DNA of 22,500 nucleotides. It comes from Chrysomallon squamiferum. Taxonomy: Eukaryota; Mollusca; Gastropoda; Neomphalida; Peltospiridae. The notes under the pieces are model-generated. The model was not told the DNA's origin and did no database searches. It saw only the letters and a list, made by a program, of their open reading frames with translations. Position numbers and translations under genes: made by a program. The DNA is taken from NCBI GenBank assembly GCA_012295275.1, contig CM022675.1:6298332-6320831 (forward strand), given 5' to 3'. The first letter of the stretch is position 1. Each line of letters starts with the position of its first letter. Below are positions 1 to 14,131 of the stretch, one piece after another.

Positions 1-310
1 TCACCATAAAGACACTACTATGACTTCTATTACTACCACTACCACTATTACTACAACTACTACTACCTATACTAACAGTATCATTACAACTATGACTGCT
101 ACCATTTGCATTATTATTATACTACTTTCATTGTGACTATTACCATCATTACTACTAATACGACCACTACTACTACCACTATTAGAATTCCTACTTTTAG
201 TGTTACTACTACTACTACAGCTACCCCCAACGCCATTACTACTACTACTGTTACTATCACTGCCACTACTATCACTACTACTACCTTTACTACAACGACT
301 ACAACGAAAA
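1..310. repeat. ACT/TAC-rich imperfect trinucleotide repeat
   Basis: The plus strand is an imperfect array of ACT, TAC and ATT triplets with little other sequence. Long reading frames here are runs of Thr or Val/Ile produced by the triplets and are not genes. It lies just past the last visible exon of the minus-strand lectin/WSC gene and is probably intronic to it. No AATAAA is seen on the minus strand here, which suggests that gene does not end in this stretch. Confidence 0.9.
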
Positions 311-344
311 AAAAAATATCAACAAAAATGAGGATAACACATAC

Positions 345-3092
<2,748 letters not shown>

Positions 3093-3636
3093 GTCACAAT
3101 TCCGTTGTACGAGAAGAAAATATGGAGTACTTTCGTGTAACTTACGACAGAAGCTGATTGCGGAAACAAGAACGTAAACACGTTTTACCTACCCAGTCGT
3201 TGACTGACCTGAACAGGTCACGGATTGTCGTCGTTTATGACAGTCGTAGCCTCTGGCGTGAGGAATACAATAGAAATGTTTGAATGCTGATAAGATCCGT
3301 TTGACGTGCGCATTGTTAACGCATTAATTTCATTGGTTAGGTTTTCGATGGTTTCTTAACTTCGTGCGTTTTTTAAATTAGCTTATGTATGTATAGGTGT
3401 GTGTGTGTGTGTGTGTTTATGTGTGGGTGTGTAGTGTGGGTGGGTGTGGGGGATAAGTGTGTGTATGTCTCTGTATATGCGTGTATCTTTGACTACACAA
3501 TTAATTATGTATCGGTACAGAAGACGCAAATAAACAAGTTTACAAACTTTAATAACATTATAGTCTGTACCAGATACCTGCCTATTTCTAACTGAATCTT
3601 AAAACATACACTGACAAATGCAACAACAACAACAAC

Positions 3637-3687
<51 letters not shown>

Positions 3688-3926
3688 TAATAATTAATTA
3701 ATTAATTAATTAAAAATTTATTTATTAAATAAATAAATTTTTTTAAAAAAAATAAAAATAGAAAAATAAATTAAATAATGAGACTACAATAATATGACAA
3801 TTACAGCAACAACAGTGAAGAGTATTAACCGTGGTTAGCTCGACTCCGTTACACAAAGAAACATTAATCAATAATAATAATAACAACAACAACAACAACA
3901 ACAACAACAATAATAATAATAATAAT

Positions 3927-3962
<36 letters not shown>

Positions 3963-4229
3963 AATGTTTTTTGCCAATATTCAAGTTCTTTATTGGAGAA
4001 CATGATATAATATTGCTATAACAATTTTTTATTACGAGAATTTCCCAGCTGATGACTGAATTACAAATACACATAAAACACGTCAGTATTTTATAGCACA
4101 TATTAGGCCTACTGTTTTACTTTGTTGAAATAGATCTTTCTTTTTCATTTATATTATATTTATTTATTTATTTCTTCTTCTTCTTTAATTGTTTTTATTT
4201 TATTTATCTTATCTTATTTTGTTGTCCAA

Positions 4230-4268
<39 letters not shown>

Positions 4269-4270
4269 CT
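3093..4270. other. Upstream region of lectin/WSC gene; microsatellites, no gene seen
   Basis: 3093-3390 is of ordinary composition and would hold the promoter and 5' UTR of the minus-strand gene; no TATA box is convincing. A minus-strand GTAAGT near 3150 could mark an untranslated exon. It is followed by GT-rich repeat (about 3396-3478), (CAA)n(TAA)n with AAT/TTAA (3625-3720), a TAA/CAA compound (3867-3964) and a 32-nt poly-A (4235-4266). Confidence 0.7.
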
Positions 4271-6193
4271 TTCTAAATGTTCTCCTAATACTGCATTGGT
4301 TATGGCCCGGAAAGTAGAAATCTTGGATTAAAAAAAAAAAGTCCTAAAATTAATTGTGCAAACTCGGAATTTTCGTGAACAAAACAACAACAACAACAAC
4401 AACAACTAAAATAATGGAACGTTCCAAAACCTGACTCCCCTTTCGACAAAAAATATCAAATCTGGATGTTTCGGCAAAATATCACTGGATGTGGCTATGC
4501 GGACAATTTATAGAGCGAGCAGACGGCGTAGAATTTGTTTTTTACTGTTAACTGAGATGATTTGTAAATTACTTCTATTTCTGTCTGAGGTAAGTAAAAT
4601 TTATATTGCACTGTTTTCAGTAGTGATTGTTTATTTATTTTATAATGGTTTTAGTAAAAATTAAATAAATAAATAACAACAACAAAAACAACCCAAAACC
4701 ATATCGAGGGCTATTTCTGAATCATTTAGAGTTGTTTATGAGGCATCCATGAACGTTCTTGTGGCATTTTATAACATGCAGTTTTGTGGCATTTTATAAC
4801 ATGCAGACAATATTTTATTTATATATATATATATATATATATTTTTAAATTTGAATGTGTTATTAAAACTTCTGGCTTTTGTTTTGTTTCTTCCACTGGG
4901 AGATGACAAATGATATTAGTCTATATGTCAAATCCATAAATTTGGAGTTTGTAGCAATAATGATTATAATACGATCCAAGTTGAATCTTTTTTATTAGTC
5001 TAATGTCTGAAGTTTCCAAAATCAATTATTGGACATTTCTGATTGATAGTTCTGTGCCCTTTTGTCAGCTGACTTGGAATTGCAGTACACACACTGTTTT
5101 GTGCAGTCTTATTACAGTTAAAAAGAAGAACAAAAAATCCTGGAAGAAACTGCACAGAATCCCTAACATATAAAAAAAATAATCCTAACATCTTGTGTTT
5201 CCTCAAAACCCAGAGTTGCAGCCTTGTACAACAACTAGTGGGTATTTACACATCACAAATACAACTTGTTGTGATATACATCATAAGAACCAACATGTTC
5301 TTTCAACAAGAATACAGTTATACTTTCTTCTTAACCATCTGTACTTGTTTTGAATAACACAGATGAGTTGGAAGAAATTTTAATTTCGTTCTTCAAAACA
5401 ATGAGAATCAATTGTCAAGGAGAAAAAAAAAGCTAAAAAAACTTAGGACAACAGGCCATATGAACAGCAAACATGTCATAAGAGAGGAATCTTACAAATA
5501 AAGTCAGTTATGTTCTCTGGTCTTTTAATGTTAAGTAATCTGTGAATGTGGATTACCAGTGAATTGAATTTCCAGTATGTCTCACACTAGAATATGAGAT
5601 GCACTGCTCTACCCTAATTCTGATAATTAATGTACAAAAATAATAATAGTAAAATCACTTAATAACCTTTCAGCAATATTCCTTACCCAGCTTTAAAATG
5701 AGGTTTCTAGATGAACCTTTTTGCACTTCAGAAAAACTATAACCCTTAGCTGAAGATATGAATATGAAAACTTTCTATTAAGTAAAGTGTTCAGTAAATC
5801 TCATATAGTTAGGTTCACAAATATCTAATTGATATAGGAAGAAGACAGTCCTGAAATGCTTCAAGATAAAACTGTAGAAAACTTTTTATACACTTTCCAT
5901 GAAAAATAGTTTAAAATATAAATAAAAATAAAATGCCTGTCTAGTTTCAATATTTATTTGTTTTATTGAATACATTTTATTATAGTGAAAATGCACTAAA
6001 TTTTATTCATGTTACAGCAAAGCAAATCATTTTAATGGTAAACCTTCTCATATATTAAATTCCTTTATCAAGTTTATGTTTTCCAGAGTAAAATAATAAA
6101 CCATGAAATACAAAATGAGATTAAAACCAACTAATTTGTCAGTGTTCACAGATGTACATCTGATTTTTTTTTTTAATTTTATTTTTTTTCCAG
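4271..6193. other. AT-rich region without a recognisable gene
   Basis: No reading frame with family motifs or splice support. It holds (CAA)n at 4384-4406, a 25-bp tandem repeat at 4759-4806 and (TA)n at 4818-4841. It probably contains the 5' end of the RING gene, because the first coding exon is preceded by a splice acceptor. The 68-codon minus-strand frame at 5000-5206 has no supporting features. Confidence 0.6.
4759..4806. repeat. Two-copy 25-bp-period tandem repeat
   Basis: A 23-base unit (TTGTGGCATTTTATAACATG followed by CAG) occurs at 4759-4781 and identically at 4784-4806, separated by two T's. It is a recent local duplication with no evident function. Confidence 0.9.
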
Positions 6194-6195
6194 AT

Positions 6196-6454
6196 ATGGC
6201 TGCAGCATTTGCCAATCAGGAAGGTGATGTTATCTGCAGTTTGTGTCTCCAGCTTAACAAAGACTTCAAGGTGCTGATGTGTGGTCATACATTTTGTGTA
6301 TCATGTTTACAAAACCACATCAGCAGCAGCAGCAGCATCGACAGTTTTTTATGCCCTCTCTGCAAGAACATTATAAACATTCCAGATACCACACAGCCAA
6401 AGTCATCTTGGGCTGACCAATTTGCCACTAACTTTACATTAAAGAACATCATAA
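6196..6454 (+). CDS. TRIM-like RING-finger gene, first coding exon (C3HC4 RING)
   Basis: A pyrimidine-rich acceptor (AG at 6192-6193) is followed two bases later by ATG, and the exon ends at donor GTAAGT (6455) after 86 codons plus one base. The RING is complete: C14-x2-C17-x11-C29-x-H31-x2-C34-x2-C37-x15-C53-x2-C56, a C3HC4 RING-HC. The family binds two zinc ions and recruits an E2, so the product is probably an E3 ubiquitin ligase. No B-box follows the RING. The acceptor so close to the ATG implies an upstream untranslated exon. The frame stays open through the donor to 6642, but those codons are Lys/Asn-rich and look intronic. Confidence 0.88.
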
Positions 6455-7761
6455 GTAAGTTGAAGAAAAACAAAATAACTATGAAAAAAACAACAAAAAA
6501 ACACGAAAGAAATAGTAATAATAATAAAGAATATATATATGCTTTTCATGATACAAGTATTCCCATATTTAGTAATGTTTGCATTGTAAAAATTGTATTG
6601 CTTTATCTGAGGGTCATAATTAAAAACAGTTTTGCATTTTAAATGTTGATAATGTGATAAGAACTATTACAAATATCACTGTCAATTTCTGTAACATTTT
6701 TGTCACTCTTTTTATGAACATTTCTATCATTAAATTGTAAATGTTAATTTATTTTACATACTGTTACCTTGAAACAAGATGTACAGGTTGAGTCAAAATA
6801 GCATCGGGCAAGTCAAAAACATATCACATTATCTGCTTGATGACTAAAAAATTTTGGCATATGTATTAGGTGTCAAAATACAAATAACTAATGTTTGTAA
6901 GAGACTGGGAAATTATTTTAGGTTCCTGTTAGTATCTACACAACTAAACCCATATATGATATAATAGAGACCACTTCACCAGTCTCTTGAACAGTCTGAA
7001 AGTGTTCAGAAAACCTTAGCCATGTGAACATGTTTGTAGGTTCAACTGGAATATCTCAACCATGTCTGTCTGAGGGCCCTGAGGTTTTATGAAATTACAT
7101 TGTCTTGAGACATGTTCGTTTCTTATAGAATATATCAAGTCTATTATACCTAACACAAGTCTATTATATCAATTCTATTATACCTAACTGACACTGGAAA
7201 CAATGTCAACAAAAGCTATCATTGCCTGTGCAGCTGAATTTTGGGAAGTTCAAATTAACTGAAATCTTGACAGGTGACTTGTCAACAAATGAGTTGTTGT
7301 TGTTCTTTTTACATATGTCTACAGCCAGTGAACATGTTTTGTATATGTAATAATATTATGGTAAATATGTTGTTTTTTGCAAACATCATTTCAGCCATAA
7401 AAACACTTTATTCACTTGTAGACCGAGCCTTTGTAAAACATTCCAGATGTTTGATTCAGTGATATCCCTTGACAACATAATAATAATAATTTAAATACAA
7501 TTTTTTTTTAATAAAACTAAAACAAGTTCCATGTCCTTCTATATTGTGACAGTAGTTTTTAATGATATGATAACATTTTTTTAGGAACAATTTAAAAAAA
7601 CAAAAACACAATATTTGGTCACTGTCTAATCAAAGGTTATAGAGACTGGTCAAGGTGTTACTATGATTGGCCAGTCAAAATATTTTTTAAAATCTCTCCA
7701 ACTGTATACCCTGTTATTAATATTACTAATTACAAATTAATGTAAATATTTATATTTCTAG
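6455..7761 (+). other. Intron of the RING gene
   Basis: 1,307 nt from GTAAGT to TATTTCTAG. Joining 6454 to 7762 restores a Ser codon and keeps the coiled-coil frame open. The interior is AT-rich; I see no nested gene. The 62-codon frame at 7274-7462 shows no family features. Confidence 0.82.
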
Positions 7762-8138
7762 GTTATGATGTTCATCCTCAGTTTCAAACTCTACAATCAA
7801 TCTGTCAGTCACTGAAGTCTTTCAATCTTATTTTAACACAAAACATGGAGTCTGAGATTGAAAGAATTCAGAGAGATTTAAACCTCATTGTAGACAAGTC
7901 AGCCCAGAAGGTAGACAGAATGATGGGGGAGTTAACACAGACAATCCAAGCAGAAAGGATGGAATTAGAAGCACAAATTAAAGAGTCAAAAATAAATGTT
8001 GTAAAAGAAATTCCAGACAGTTTTATGAAACACAGACAACTGATTAGTGCAGGTGAGAAAATGATCAAATTTGGTGAATATCTTCTTGTTCATTCTTCAG
8101 CTGATGAAATTCAGGAAAAACATTTCAAAATTTATTAA
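7762..8138 (+). CDS. RING gene second coding exon, coiled-coil part (first frame)
   Basis: From the acceptor at 7760-7761 the frame enters in phase with the RING exon and runs to a TAA at 8136-8138. From about residue 110 it is rich in heptad-like Leu/Ile/Met with Glu and Lys (ESEIERIQRDLNLIVDK), a coiled coil as in TRIM proteins. It ends with the usual motif E-Y-L-L-x3-S-x-D-E-I, which closes TRIM coiled coils. The frame therefore looks genuine to at least about 8115. The propeller-encoding remainder follows in another frame, so taken literally the product stops at 211 residues, a RING-coiled-coil protein without its C-terminal domain. Confidence 0.82.
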
Positions 8139-9060
8139 ACAACAACAAGAAACATCAGATTTCCAGTCACAAAACAAACAAGGTGAAATTCAAGTTGTCA
8201 GAATTCAGAAAGCAAACATAAAAATACAAACACAAGGTTTAAAACTGCAATTAATAAAAACACACACAGACAGAGAGATAGACAGACAGACAGACATATT
8301 GAAATTAACTAAAACTGTGAAAACAGAGCTAGAACAGCCACATTTCATTCTGGTTTTAGAAAGAGAAAATCAAACTGTAATTATTTTAAATGATTTTATT
8401 AAAAGATCTGTTAAATGTTTTGCTGTTGAAGAGTCAAAATTTCTCAGTGAATACAAAGTTGAAAGTGGACCATATGGTCTGTGTGAATCACATCACAGTG
8501 AAGTTGTTGTCACTTTGCCAGACAAATATCAAATTTTCTATTTACAACTTGAAGGTGAAAGTTTACATCTGAGAAAAACACTGAATACTGAAAAAAAGTA
8601 TGAGTTTATATCAGTGTTACCAGGCAATCGTCTGGCAGTCTGCACTGAAGGGTTTAGGGGTAATTATCTGGACATACTGGATGAAGGGGGTCACATTATT
8701 CAGTCTTTCTCAGACTTGAAATCCAGAGGTCTCACCCTGCAAGGTCACGCTCTGATTGTTTTATCTGTAGACACAGTAACATGTATGACATCATCAGGTG
8801 ATGTCACCTGGAGGTCACGTGATAAAGGAAGATTACATTATCTTACTGATGTTAAATGTGACACAGACAAGTTTGTTTATGTCTGTGATAGTAATAGAAA
8901 TTGTATTGTCCAGTTATCACCTGACGGACAAATTGTCCGTTACATTATCACTGACCAGGATGGAGTGTCTGAACCATGGTTTCTCTGTTTTCATAAAAAT
9001 AAAGTTTATATAGCAGAGTTGGATGGCCAAATTAAAATATTTACTTGGATCAAAGTTTAA
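8101..9060 (+). CDS. RING gene second coding exon, beta-propeller part (shifted frame)
   Basis: This frame is displaced by +1 from the coiled-coil frame and has no start codon of its own; the switch must lie between about 8101 and 8138. After a Lys/Gln-rich linker, the roughly 240 C-terminal residues show repeated blade-like units of hydrophobic strands with turns such as LPGNRLAVCTEG, LDEGGHIIQSF and CDSNRNCIVQLSPDGQIVRY, resembling NHL-type propellers of TRIM2/3/71-like proteins that bind targets. It ends at TAA 9058-9060. Either one base was gained in a living gene's copy (a pseudogene), or the sequence has an error. A 48-nt candidate intron (8053-8100) does not fix the frame because its length is divisible by three. 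Confidence 0.8.
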   Translation: MMKFRKNISKFIKQQQETSDFQSQNKQGEIQVVRIQKANIKIQTQGLKLQLIKTHTDREIDRQTDILKLTKTVKTELEQPHFILVLERENQTVIILNDFIKRSVKCFAVEESKFLSEYKVESGPYGLCESHHSEVVVTLPDKYQIFYLQLEGESLHLRKTLNTEKKYEFISVLPGNRLAVCTEGFRGNYLDILDEGGHIIQSFSDLKSRGLTLQGHALIVLSVDTVTCMTSSGDVTWRSRDKGRLHYLTDVKCDTDKFVYVCDSNRNCIVQLSPDGQIVRYIITDQDGVSEPWFLCFHKNKVYIAELDGQIKIFTWIKV

Positions 9061-9107
9061 TAATTATCTATAACCTGAAATTTGACGTTATCAAATGATA
9101 GATTGTA

Positions 9108-9125
9108 AATAAATAATTAAATAAA
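9108..9125 (+). terminator. Poly(A) signals of the RING gene
   Basis: Two AATAAA hexamers (9108-9113 and 9120-9125) lie 48-65 nt after the stop codon at 9060, giving a short 3' UTR. Confidence 0.75.
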
Positions 9126-10091
9126 CTGTATAAATTATTAAAATTATTAACAAGTTTTCTACTGTTGCCTTTATTTCCTATCTGTTCTAACAGTTTGTTT
9201 TTGCATTGAATTTTACAATTAATTCTAATCAGTTCATGGTTGAAAAAAAATGTCACTGTTACAAAATTTTCTAACTTGGTAAGATTTAATTGCAACCTTT
9301 TTATCTTCATGTGTGACTTTATTTCCTTTATATATATAAAAAAAATTTTTTATTTTTTTTTCAATATTTTCATTTGTTTTTTTTTTATATATTGTTTCTA
9401 TTATTTCATATATATATATGATATGGATATTTTGTGTTACCAGAATTACATTTTTCATTTTATATATTATTATGATCTGATATTCCTCTCTGTTTACTTA
9501 CATCTTAAGAGGAGATAAAAGGAATTAAGTAAATTTTCACCAAATTTTATTATTTTCTCACCTGTTAACATAAGAAAATTAGAACATGATCATTAATTAG
9601 GTTTCTAGTCTTATGTATTTCTCTTAACAGCAATACTTTTAACATAGGGATGAGTTATTTTTCATTTTTTATTATTTAAAACAACAATTTTGCTTCTTAT
9701 TTTATTGTTACACTTTATTATTAGTAAAGATCTGTGAGAAGTAAATAAAAAATAATGAAAAAAATACAGAAAACATTGTGACCCATTTGCCCACAGTAAG
9801 TTAAAAATGTTTATGAATAATTCTGTTATATATCATAAATGACAGTTGTATTGTGTAAATGCATGTTTAAGATATACTTTATTATATCAAGAATAATAAT
9901 GAATAGTATTGTGGAATCCATCTTTGGTCTTACAAAATATCCCTTAACTGTCTTGGATTCCTCACCACAGTTCCAACCATGTGACAAAACAACAACATAG
10001 GCTTGTTGGATGAGATAAGGATGCTAGAATAAATAAATACCAACTGATCACATTAAACTCAATAAATGCCTCTTCACTTTAAAAGAAAAAA

Positions 10092-10134
<43 letters not shown>

Positions 10135-10793
10135 TGTGAAATAGAAATTACTGATAACTTCTTTTGCCTATCTTACTGCTGCTAAAGTAACTATAGTTAC
10201 TATCATCAAAATCATCATCACTAGTATTATTTATTTATTTATTTATTGATATTATTATTACCATCTGAGTAATGTTTAAACATCTGTTTGTCCATCAGAC
10301 TCTTTTCTTAACATGTCTGTACACCTGCTGTTGTAAAACTCACCGCTAGGACCAAGTCCAGTGGTTTTAAACACTTGTAAGTCAAACTAATACCAGCCAG
10401 CAGAAGTGGACTTATCACTGAATATATTTTAATTTAATATTTCAAATAATAATAATAATAATCAGCAGCAGCAGCAGCATCATAATAATAATGATAATGA
10501 GGATGTTGTTGATAAATAATATAACAAAATAAGTAATAATAGTGTTTATTTCTTAAATTAAAAACAAATAGTGTTAATGTCATTAAATTAAATACATTTT
10601 AATTTTTTTTTTTTTTTTTTTTTTTTAAGTAACTCCTAGGTTATTGAAGTCTTGTACTGTGACTTGATAAAGCAGATAACAAATTTCCATATCCATGGTA
10701 ACAAGTCTTTCTTTGCTTTATTTAGTTTTTGCTGTATCAAATGTATAATTTTAGGTTTGTAGAAGTGTGCATGTATGTATGTACGTGTATGTC

Positions 10794-10828
<35 letters not shown>

Positions 10829-11257
10829 CTGTATTTCTATATTGCTATCTATATAATCTCTTAACTTCTCTGTCTGCATAACTGCCTATCTATATATCTA
10901 TCTGTCTATTTATATGTAAACATCTTTAAATATTTAAATATTTAATCATTTATTTTTTGAATAACCTTTTTTTTTTTTTTTTTCAAACAATGTTTAGATA
11001 GAAAAATTGCAGAAACACGGATTTTCGTATTTATATAAAAATGCAAACAATAAACCTTCTTCATATTACCATTATTAATAACTGTTATTCACATCTTGTA
11101 AACATTGTTTTAAAATATTTTTTGGAAATATCTACATATGACAATGATACATATACATTATGATAATAAACGATGTTCAAAGTACAGTCACATTCAACAG
11201 TAAAAGAAGTAAATAAAATTAAATCAAAAAAAATAAATAAAAAATAATATCTTGTAG

Positions 11258-11320
11258 ACGAAACGACACAGACCTGGGATGTTTCATAATTTCAGTAACA
11301 AGGGGACCAAGGTAATTCAG
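11258..11320 (+). other. Candidate 63-nt exon, unassigned
   Basis: A TCTTGTAG acceptor is followed by 63 nt without a stop in phase 0 and then an ideal CAG/GTAAGT donor at 11321. The translation (starting TKRHRPGMFHNF) matches no family I know. A 63-nt open stretch can arise by chance, so this is only a candidate, possibly an untranslated exon. Confidence 0.25.
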
Positions 11321-11995
11321 GTAAGTTAACAAATTTCTTTTACAAATCGTTCTCGGCTGTATAGGAAATTAGGAAATGTGTGTATATCCGGATAATGTGT
11401 TACCTAGTTAGAGATGCTGCCAATTACATACGTCAGTCAATTTAAATATAAACTGATCTGCATATATCTAACAGTTATACACATAAAAGAAGAAAGATAA
11501 ATAAATAAATAGGTTTTATCAAAGAAAAACTAACACCACCGTACAATTTACAAAGCCTCGGACGCTCTGTAATTTAATTTACGATTTATTTGCTGTTTCT
11601 TCATTTATTAAAATTTAATTTATATGCAAGTTTTATATTCTAGATATAACACGAAAAATATTTATGTGACCTAACATGCAGATCTCTCATATTCTTGAGT
11701 GTGTACTTGTAAGTGCTTTTCGTTCTAGATCACACGGGTAATTTTTAATACACTGTATTGCTCTAGTGGTCAGGTGAGAATGTCAGCCCTTTTACAAATC
11801 AATGTACTAAATATATCATGTCTTTAAAAACTAGTTTGCGCACAAACACACGAAAAGTGTAAAAATAAATTTAAAAAATCGGTGTCGGAACTAAAGGTAT
11901 CAGTTTTAAGCATAAACGAAATCATTATTTACAACTGAAAGTTAGCTATTTTAAATTTTCTACGCTAATGTCAGACCTATTAGCCTTACATTACA

Positions 11996-12040
<45 letters not shown>

Positions 12041-12067
12041 AATGGTTTTCATCATCATCATAAACCA

Positions 12068-12122
12068 TGCATCATTATTATTGTTGTTGTTGTTGTTGTT
12101 CTTCTTCTTCTTCTTCTTCTTC

Positions 12123-12164
<42 letters not shown>
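12068..12164. repeat. Compound (ATT)(TTG)(TTC)(TTA) microsatellite
   Basis: Successive blocks of ATT, TTG (about six), TTC (about seven) and TTA triplets, just downstream of the last exon of the minus-strand secreted-protein gene. Confidence 0.93.
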
Positions 12165-12165
<1 letters not shown>

Positions 12166-12321
12166 GAGATATCCTATATCGTCAGATGCTATATCGGTGG
12201 CTTTGTTGATGAATGACAAAGATAATGAAAACAATACACTCCACCCAGAATAAACAGGTATGATATAACCCAAGATCACGTGACAACTGCGTATTATCGA
12301 GTTACGTAAGCCCAATAATTA

Positions 12322-12327
12322 TTTATT
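12322..12327 (-). terminator. Poly(A) signal overlapping the stop codon of the secreted-protein gene
   Basis: The minus strand reads TAAATAAA across the stop, so AATAAA (12327-12322) begins at the last base of the stop codon. A second unit follows at once. Confidence 0.55.
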
Positions 12328-12417
12328 TAGTTAGTTTGTATTCCGGGAACAAATAATTTTGTGAAATTACGATTGTCGTCCTCGTTTCGATTTTTTCTTG
12401 TCCTCCCACAAATACTT
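12327..12417 (-). CDS. Secreted-protein gene exon 4: C-terminal tail and stop
   Basis: Acceptor CTCCTGTGAG (AG at 12419-12418) behind a T-rich tract; a single base completes the codon left by exon 3. It encodes SICGRTRKNRN and then an Asp/Asn-rich tail, ending at TAA 12329-12327. Confidence 0.6.
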
Positions 12418-13529
12418 CTCACAGGAGAAACCAGTAAAAAAACAAAAAAAAACAAGTAGGTTGCAGTAATCTTTATTGTTTTTTTTTTTTTTTTCATTAT
12501 TACAGTTTCCTTGTTCTGAAAGGTAGATTCTTTGTCCATCTGTAGTTTCTTGATATGAAAATTGTGTAAGAGGAAAATAAGTTATTCAAAAAATAAATAG
12601 GATTAAATATTTACATCCGTCTTGCAGTATTATAAACATACCTAATTAAATGTTTACTGTTTTATAAGTACTTAAAAAATATATTGTTGTTTGTTTCTTT
12701 GTGGTTGTCTTTGTTATTCCTAGTGATATTAGTAAAAGTTGTAGTTGTGATAGTAGAAGTGCTGATAACAATAGTAGTAAAAGAAGCAGTAGTAGTAAAG
12801 GTACTTCATTGATGCCATCTGTAACAAACTTACATAGTCTGTAATAAAACCTCCACAGAAGTGCTTTGTTGAATAGGTCGACATGACTTCATACAAACTT
12901 TGTACTGGTCTACCATTAATATAAAGCCGTGGTGGTAATTAATCCCATAATTTATGACCAACAAGTCAAGGAATTTTGCAAATGACATATCTACAACGAA
13001 AGAAAAATAATTAGTAGAGATTTGTTTTGTATTTAAGGATTTTTTTTTTTTTTTGTGTCCACGTTTCTGTTTATTTTTCACAATTTTATATAGTGTGCTT
13101 GCTTGTTCTTTTTAGTTATATACCTTGCCAATTTTTCTATATTGCTATCTCTTTATGAATCTACTATATATGACCACCTTACTATATATCTAGCTGTCTG
13201 TCTATGTATATGTATATTTATGTAAATATCATTTTTGCAGTAGATCTTCTATCCGTCAGTTTTTTCCGTATGTATATCTGATTCCCTGTTTGTCTTCAAG
13301 TCTGCACGTATTACATTCTGTTTGGTGTCTACAAATGTTTAACTAAGAAGCAGTACGTACTTGCTTTGTAAGGCAGTAATGAAATAATTTGCTTCAGTGT
13401 GTGTATAACAGGGACGAACTTTAAACAGTTGTGACTACACAGATTGGCTGTGGTCGGCGTGATGAGGATTAAACACACCACGAGAAGGAAACACGTAGGA
13501 CTGAGAAAGTATCTGTGCATTGCAGTCAT
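12327..13529 (-). CDS. Small secreted protein with two C-x3-C motifs (138 aa, three coding exons)
   Basis: Coding exons 13529-13361, 12990-12834 and 12417-12327 join at phases 1 and 2 and give 138 residues with a stop, directly followed by an AATAAA. Residues 8-28 are a strong signal peptide (FLSPTCFLLVVCLILITPTTA, likely cut after A28). The mature part has C31-x3-C35, C89-x3-C93 and C112, two N-glycosylation sequons (N57-M-S, N126-F-T), a hydrophobic, probably helical centre and a basic/acidic tail. The odd number of cysteines allows a free thiol or a disulfide dimer. An untranslated exon ending at 14412 precedes it. I do not recognise the family. Paired C-x3-C helices occur in several unrelated small secreted proteins, so no function is assigned. 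Paralogous signal-peptide exons at 18789 and 21114 support the first coding exon. Confidence 0.72.
12834..12990 (-). CDS. Secreted-protein gene exon 3: helical centre and second C-x3-C
   Basis: 157 nt from acceptor TTTCGTTGTAG (AG at 12992-12991) to an ideal donor GTAAGT (12833-12828). It begins in phase 1, fitting exon 2, and ends in phase 2. It encodes alternating hydrophobic residues and then the CMKSC motif. No paralogue of this exon is visible elsewhere in the window. Confidence 0.68.
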
Positions 13530-13531
13530 CC
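13361..13531 (-). CDS. Secreted-protein gene exon 2: signal peptide and first C-x3-C
   Basis: Acceptor TTTTCAG (AG at 13533-13532), ATG two bases later at 13529, donor GTACGT (13360-13355), phase 1 end. Its translation matches the plus-strand paralogues almost residue for residue over the leader, and LCSHNC aligns with their LCEDVC. The unspliced frame continues to TAG at 13331-13329. Confidence 0.8.
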
Positions 13532-13627
13532 CTGAAAACCAAAAAAGAAGAGAAAAACCCCAAAAGAAGAAGGAAGGAATAAAAGAAGAAAACTAACAAA
13601 GAAAAAACAAAAGAAAGCAAACAAACG

Positions 13628-13629
13628 AA

Positions 13630-13676
<47 letters not shown>

Positions 13677-13695
13677 CAAACCCATTAAATAAATA

Positions 13696-13731
<36 letters not shown>
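13628..13731. repeat. (AAAT)n and (TA)n microsatellites
   Basis: (AAAT)n at 13628-13676 and (TA)n at 13700-13731, inside intron 1 of the minus-strand secreted-protein gene. The paralogues have ATTT repeats at the matching intronic place, just before the acceptor. Confidence 0.93.
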
Positions 13732-13733
<2 letters not shown>

Positions 13734-14008
13734 CAAACAGAGCAGATTCACAGAATTAACTTATTCTTTCTTGGTAACGCTAATTGTAATATTAAGGCCC
13801 CGTTTTAATGTATGTAAATACGTTGAACACTGATATTTTATGTACGTCTAATTAGACTGCTGTTAACTAGTATTCGGGAAGGCAATGATACAGGGGGAGA
13901 AAATTAAAACACAACCTCACAAAAAATAAGATGCCGCTGACGAGTCTCGAACCTGCAGTACCCATCTGCCCGATCTGTATTGTTCTTGATTGATTGAATG
14001 ACAGAATG

Positions 14009-14131
<123 letters not shown>

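Larger units (their letters stand above)
9126..12300. other. AT-rich intergenic region; simple repeats, one weak candidate exon
   Basis: Mostly A/T-rich sequence with TA and T runs (9330-9420), (GT)n near 10095-10126, an AAT/CAG block near 10447-10490, poly-T near 10603-10627, (GT)n near 10797-10827, and (TTA)n at 11997-12040. Apart from the candidate at 11258-11320 I see no coding signal on either strand. Confidence 0.6.

Noticed and set aside
8053-8100. 48-nt mini-intron with GTGAG and TTCAG ends in the RING gene
   Set aside because: Its length is a multiple of three, so removal does not join the coiled-coil and propeller frames, and it would delete the conserved end of the coiled coil.
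9234-9518. Overlapping plus and minus frames rich in Phe, Tyr, Ile and Lys
   Set aside because: AT-rich 3' flank of the RING gene with T/A runs; no motif and frames open on both strands.
13930-13975. B-box-like GGTTCGAGACTC on the minus strand, hinting at a tRNA-derived SINE
   Set aside because: No matching A box or tRNA fold could be found, and the same sequence in the paralogues (CGTTCGAGACTC) is simply part of the shared intron.
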